Positions 60,818-64,000 of a stretch of DNA of 64,000 nucleotides are shown here, piece after piece. The notes under the pieces were generated by a model. The model did not search any database and was not told the DNA's origin. It saw nothing but the letters and a program-made list of their open reading frames with translations. The position numbers and the translations under genes are program-made. Each line of letters begins with the position of its first letter. Position 1 is the first letter of the stretch. Source of the stretch: Wolbachia endosymbiont (group A) of Anomoia purmunda (lineage in GTDB: Bacteria; Pseudomonadota; Alphaproteobacteria; Rickettsiales; Anaplasmataceae); contig NZ_OX366362.1 in assembly GCF_947251545.1 (NCBI RefSeq), forward strand, positions 1,054,001 to 1,118,000, given 5' to 3'.

Positions 60818-61249
60818 ATGGAGGAAGAAACAGAAAAGAAAGTAGGAAATTTAGGGAACAAACCATTGGAAGAACTGAAAAAAATATGGAAAAAGGTATT
60901 TTGGGAAGAAGCGCCTAGATACTCAAAGAAATATCTGATACCGAGATTAGCTTATAGAATGCAGGAAAAAGCGTATGGAGAAATGTCAAGAAAGGGGACA
61001 AAAAGACTAGAGTATCTGGCAGATCGGCTAGAGAAAGGAAAAAGAATAAGTAGCGATAAACTCCCAGTAGAGGGAACAGAGCTAATATTAGAGAGAGGGG
61101 AAGAGACTCACGCGGTAATGGTAACAGATAAGGGTTTGATCTACAGAGAAGAGTTTTATACGTCATTATCAGCAGTGGCAGGAAAAATAATGGGAATGAG
61201 TTACAACGGGCCGCTCCTATTTGGTTTGCGTGATAAAAATGGAAGTTGA
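60818..61249 (+). CDS. DUF2924 protein, recombinase partner
   Basis: 143 residues, basic. Family signatures are LEELKKIWKKVFWEEAP-YSKKYLIPRLAYRMQE and the C-terminal DKGLIYREEFYTSLSAVAGKIMG. DUF2924 genes almost always lie directly upstream of a large serine recombinase in phages and in WO; a role as directionality or accessory factor is a hypothesis. Its end overlaps the possible TTG start of the recombinase. Confidence 0.85.
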   Translation: MEEETEKKVGNLGNKPLEELKKIWKKVFWEEAPRYSKKYLIPRLAYRMQEKAYGEMSRKGTKRLEYLADRLEKGKRISSDKLPVEGTELILERGEETHAVMVTDKGLIYREEFYTSLSAVAGKIMGMSYNGPLLFGLRDKNGS

Positions 61250-61251
61250 AA

Positions 61252-62727
61252 ATGCTAAAAGAAGTAAGATGTGCGATATATACGAGAAAATCAAATGAAG
61301 ACGGTCTAGAACAAAAGTTTAACAGTCTTGATGCCCAGCGAGTAGCATGTGAAAAGTACATAAAGAGCAGAGAAGGCTGGGTACCATTGGCAAAAAGGTA
61401 CGATGATGGTGGCTATTCAGGGAAAAATTTAGAAAGACCAGCGATAAAGGAATTATTTGAAGATGTAAAGGCAGGAGAAGTAGATTGTGTAGTGGTATAT
61501 ACTCTGGATAGGCTATCAAGGGAAACAAAAGACAGCATTGCAGTAACATCATTTTTTAGAAGACATCGAGTAAATTTTGTAGCAGTAACGCAGATATTTG
61601 ACAATAATACGCCAATGGGAAAATTTGTACAAACAGTGTTATCAGGAGCAGCACAGCTAGAAAGAGAAATGATAGTAGAGAGAGTAAAAAACAAAATAGC
61701 AACATCAAAAGAACAAGGTCTATGGATGGGTGGAACTTTACCGCTTGGGTATGATGTAAAAGATAAAGAATTAAAAATAAATGAAAAAGAAGCAAAAACA
61801 GTAAAGCATATATTTGAAAGATATGTGGAGCTGAAGTCAATATCAGGGTTGGCAAGGGAGTTAAACAGAGAAGGGTACCGTACGAAAGGGAAATCAGATA
61901 TCTTTAAAAAGGCAACGGTGAGAAGAATAATAACAAATCCAGTATATATGGGAAAAATCAAACATTATGAAAAAGAGTATGAGGGAAAGCATGAAGCAAT
62001 AATAGAGGAAGAAAAATGGCAAAAAGCACAGGAATTGATAAGGAATCAACCATATAGAAAAGCAAAATATGAGGAAGCGCTGCTAAAGGGAATAATTAAG
62101 TGCAAGAGCTGCAGTGTAAATATGACGCTAACATACTCAAAAAAAGAGAATAAAAGGTACCGATATTATATATGTAATAACCATTTAAGAGGAAAAAATT
62201 GTGAATCGATAAATCGAACAGTAGTAGCAGGAGAAGTGGAAAAAGAAGTGATGAAGAGAGTAGAAGATTTATATGAAAAATGGGGAGAAGAGTGGAAAAA
62301 TTTAAGTTTTGGAAAACAGAAAGAAGTAGTGAAAAAGTTAATAAAGGGAGTAATGGTAAAAGAAGATGGAATAGAGGTGAGTTCAGAGGATAAGGCAGAA
62401 TTTATACCAATAAAAAAGAAAGGAAACAAATGCACAGTAGTAGAGCCAGAAGGTAAAACAAACAATGCGTTACTCAAAGCAGTGGTAAGAGCCCACCTGT
62501 GGAAACGTCAACTAGAAGAAGGAAAATATAGAAGTGTGAAAGAGCTGAGCATTAAAATTAATATAGGTACAAGACGTATACAACAAATTTTAAGGTTAAA
62601 TTATTTAGCACCAAAAATTAAAGAAGACATAGTAAATGGGAGGCAGCCAAGGAGTTTGAAGTTAGCTGACTTGAGGGAAATACCGGTGTTGTGGAGTGAG
62701 CAGTTGAAGAAATTTTATGTGTATTAA
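61252..62727 (+). CDS. Large serine recombinase (WO phage integrase)
   Basis: Start chosen at ATG 61252; a TTG at 61246 is possible. About 491 residues. Resolvase domain with catalytic Ser14 in YTRKSNEDG and the LDRLSRETKD and LEREMIVERV motifs; recombinase domain (GYDVKDKELKINEKEAKTVK); zinc-ribbon CKSC...CNNHLRGKNC; a coiled-coil region and a C-terminal extension of about 100 residues. It integrates the prophage at att sites. Full length and frame intact, although the rest of the phage has been lost. Confidence 0.93.
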   Translation: MLKEVRCAIYTRKSNEDGLEQKFNSLDAQRVACEKYIKSREGWVPLAKRYDDGGYSGKNLERPAIKELFEDVKAGEVDCVVVYTLDRLSRETKDSIAVTSFFRRHRVNFVAVTQIFDNNTPMGKFVQTVLSGAAQLEREMIVERVKNKIATSKEQGLWMGGTLPLGYDVKDKELKINEKEAKTVKHIFERYVELKSISGLARELNREGYRTKGKSDIFKKATVRRIITNPVYMGKIKHYEKEYEGKHEAIIEEEKWQKAQELIRNQPYRKAKYEEALLKGIIKCKSCSVNMTLTYSKKENKRYRYYICNNHLRGKNCESINRTVVAGEVEKEVMKRVEDLYEKWGEEWKNLSFGKQKEVVKKLIKGVMVKEDGIEVSSEDKAEFIPIKKKGNKCTVVEPEGKTNNALLKAVVRAHLWKRQLEEGKYRSVKELSIKINIGTRRIQQILRLNYLAPKIKEDIVNGRQPRSLKLADLREIPVLWSEQLKKFYVY

Positions 62728-62990
62728 ATAAGACTGAATCTGACAAGTCAGTTACAATAACCTCTATTAATCACACGTATATTTATTACAATTTTAGACA
62801 AAATTGTTAATATAGAAACTATACTAGACAACAACAGTCCAAATAGCATGTAACTATATATTTGCAGCATACATTCTTTTATTGAATGGCAATGGGGATC
62901 ATAATAAACCATTTTGTGAATTTTTCATAATATCTAATTAAAAAAACTCTGGGGCAAAAATTAAAGTAACTAATCTCTACCCCGTAAACA
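62728..62990. other. Prophage edge region; possible att or operator
   Basis: 263 bp between recombinase and the BON gene. Contains the perfect palindrome ACAATTTT-AGAC-AAAATTGT (62788-62807). Serine-recombinase prophages usually have an att site close to the recombinase gene, so an attachment site may lie here, but I could not identify a matching core elsewhere in the window. Confidence 0.35.
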
Positions 62991-63647
62991 TTAGCGATGA
63001 GTAACCATATTATCTACTACACTAGTGACACCAGGGACAGCCCATGAAGCAGTTCTTGCTTCTTTACGTTCATCAAAATTTCTTATTTTACCTTTGAGAG
63101 TCACTTTACTACCATCAACCTCTACTTGAACATTATTTGCATCTATGCGCGCATTACGCTCAAACTCCTTAGTAATTTTATCTTTCACCTCTACTGCATC
63201 AACACTAGGTTTTACTTTTATATCATTGGTAAAATATGTCACTCCGTATAGATGTTGTACAGCTTTTCCTGCATATTCTTTCTGATAATAATACTCAACA
63301 TCACCAGTTAAAGTTAAATGTCCATTTTCCAAAGTTACTTTAATTTGTTGATGCGGGACAAACACACTCCACTTCAAAGTAGTAAGGGCAGCTTGGACTA
63401 TGTCATCATCATTTCTCTTGTAGTCTGGTGTAAGATCCACTTCTAACTCATTAGCTATACCTTTAATTTGTTTAAGTTTTTGTACTGCTTTTTCAGCTAA
63501 GCATTTTTCAGCATAGCTTTTGACTTTACCACCCAATATGACTACACTATTGTCCTTAATTGAAATAGTTATATTTGATTCATCAATACCTGGTTCAAAT
63601 CGTAATTTGTCCATAACGTTCGTATATAATTCACCAGTTGTTACCAT
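62991..63647 (-). CDS. BON-domain protein
   Basis: Start set at ATG 63645-63647 (GGAGG 4 bp upstream); 218 residues. Three BON domains are visible, each with a Gly-strand pattern such as SVVILGGKVKSYAEKCLAEK, HLTLTGDVEYYYQKEYAGKA and SKVTLKGKIRNFDERKEART. BON domains bind membranes or phospholipids, as in OsmY. No signal peptide follows from this start. Core gene beyond the prophage edge. Confidence 0.85.
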   Translation of the reverse strand: MVTTGELYTNVMDKLRFEPGIDESNITISIKDNSVVILGGKVKSYAEKCLAEKAVQKLKQIKGIANELEVDLTPDYKRNDDDIVQAALTTLKWSVFVPHQQIKVTLENGHLTLTGDVEYYYQKEYAGKAVQHLYGVTYFTNDIKVKPSVDAVEVKDKITKEFERNARIDANNVQVEVDGSKVTLKGKIRNFDERKEARTASWAVPGVTSVVDNMVTHR

Positions 63648-63873
63648 AGAGCCTCCAAATTTATGAAAAACCTCAGCTCCAAGCCTTAACGTAGGTAAGA
63701 AACAGGGCATCTTATAATATCTCAACTAAATGATTGTTTGTCAAGCAAATTTTTCGTAATAATTTAATTTATTTTTTGATGACATTACCAGCAAAAGTAG
63801 AGAAGACGTTTTTGTCATGAAAATGATGAATCAAATTTCTAAAACAAGTGATGAATGCCTTTGACCAACAGTA

Positions 63874-64000
63874 AGAGGTTGTCCATAAACCAAGAAATAG
63901 GTGGTATATTAAAGAAAGAATATTGAGGTAAGAGATGAGAAAAAATATCCAACAGATTTAAGTGAAAGGCCAAATAGAAAAACACTTCAGACCCCAACTT
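63874..64000 (+). mobile_element. IS5-type (ISWpi1-like) element start, frameshifted, cut by window edge
   Basis: AGAGGTTGTCCATAAAC at 63874 looks like an IS5-family terminus as I remember it for Wolbachia, followed at 63935 by ATGAGAAAAAATATCCAACA, which in shifted frames reads MRKK-YPTDLSER and EKHFRPQL, the N-terminus of that transposase. A one-base loss disturbs the frame. Only the first 127 bp are in the window. Confidence 0.55.

Overview
The window is AT-rich alphaproteobacterial DNA and reads as an arthropod-infecting Wolbachia (Rickettsiales). The evidence is the housekeeping gene content, many IS and palindromic repeats, an eukaryotic-association-type block of prophage WO with its large serine recombinase, and a cytoplasmic-incompatibility-like (cifA/cifB) locus. 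Everything is inferred from the sequence and remembered family knowledge; no database search was run.

Layout. 1-3.6 kb is a wrecked region: an LRR protein running off the left edge, a group II intron reverse-transcriptase fragment, an IS4-family remnant, one full-length IS4-family element and an ankyrin gene cut by it. 3.6-11 kb is ordinary core: mnhE-like, purN, an M16 peptidase pair, lspA, ribF, grxC and an unknown gene. 11-13.2 kb holds an intergenic repeat, palindromes and an internally deleted IS4-family copy. 13.2-23.1 kb is an accessory island with a truncated coiled-coil ORF, a cifA-like gene and a very large cifB-like gene with two PD-(D/E)XK nuclease domains, a putative toxin body and ankyrin repeats. 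The cifB-like frame is broken by one frameshift and two stops, and its 3' end is degraded where an IS110 element lies. 23.3-25.5 kb is that IS110 element plus a decayed second one. 26-40.8 kb is core again: a VirB2-like pilin, a YihY-type membrane protein, an SDR, parB-parA, a CckA-like hybrid kinase, hemF, an ankyrin/EPIYA-motif effector candidate, tRNA-Glu, rsmE, tRNA-Pro, rpsU, sucCD, dapF, a nitroreductase, bioY and a DUF1284 gene.

40.8-62.7 kb is a degenerate prophage WO reduced to accessory and lysogeny parts: a second copy of the intergenic repeat, another deleted IS4-family copy, an ankyrin 3' end, a membrane coiled-coil protein, patatin, a relic of UDP-glucose dehydrogenase, an EamA transporter, tandem double-HTH regulators, a broken radC, a PD-(D/E)XK Rpn-type protein, a giant NB-ARC/ankyrin/nuclease/NB-ARC/TPR gene broken at both ends, a third deleted IS4-family copy, two ankyrin genes, a DUF2924 protein and the serine recombinase. 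No head, tail or baseplate gene is recognisable. 62.9-64 kb holds a BON-domain protein and the start of a probable IS5-type remnant.

The strongest items for a second look are the broken type V-like cif locus outside the prophage, the EPIYA/SH3-motif ankyrin protein at 33.5 kb, the STAND-nuclease-TPR giant gene in the prophage, and three IS copies sharing one deletion that removes a predicted catalytic Asp, which implies mobilisation in trans.
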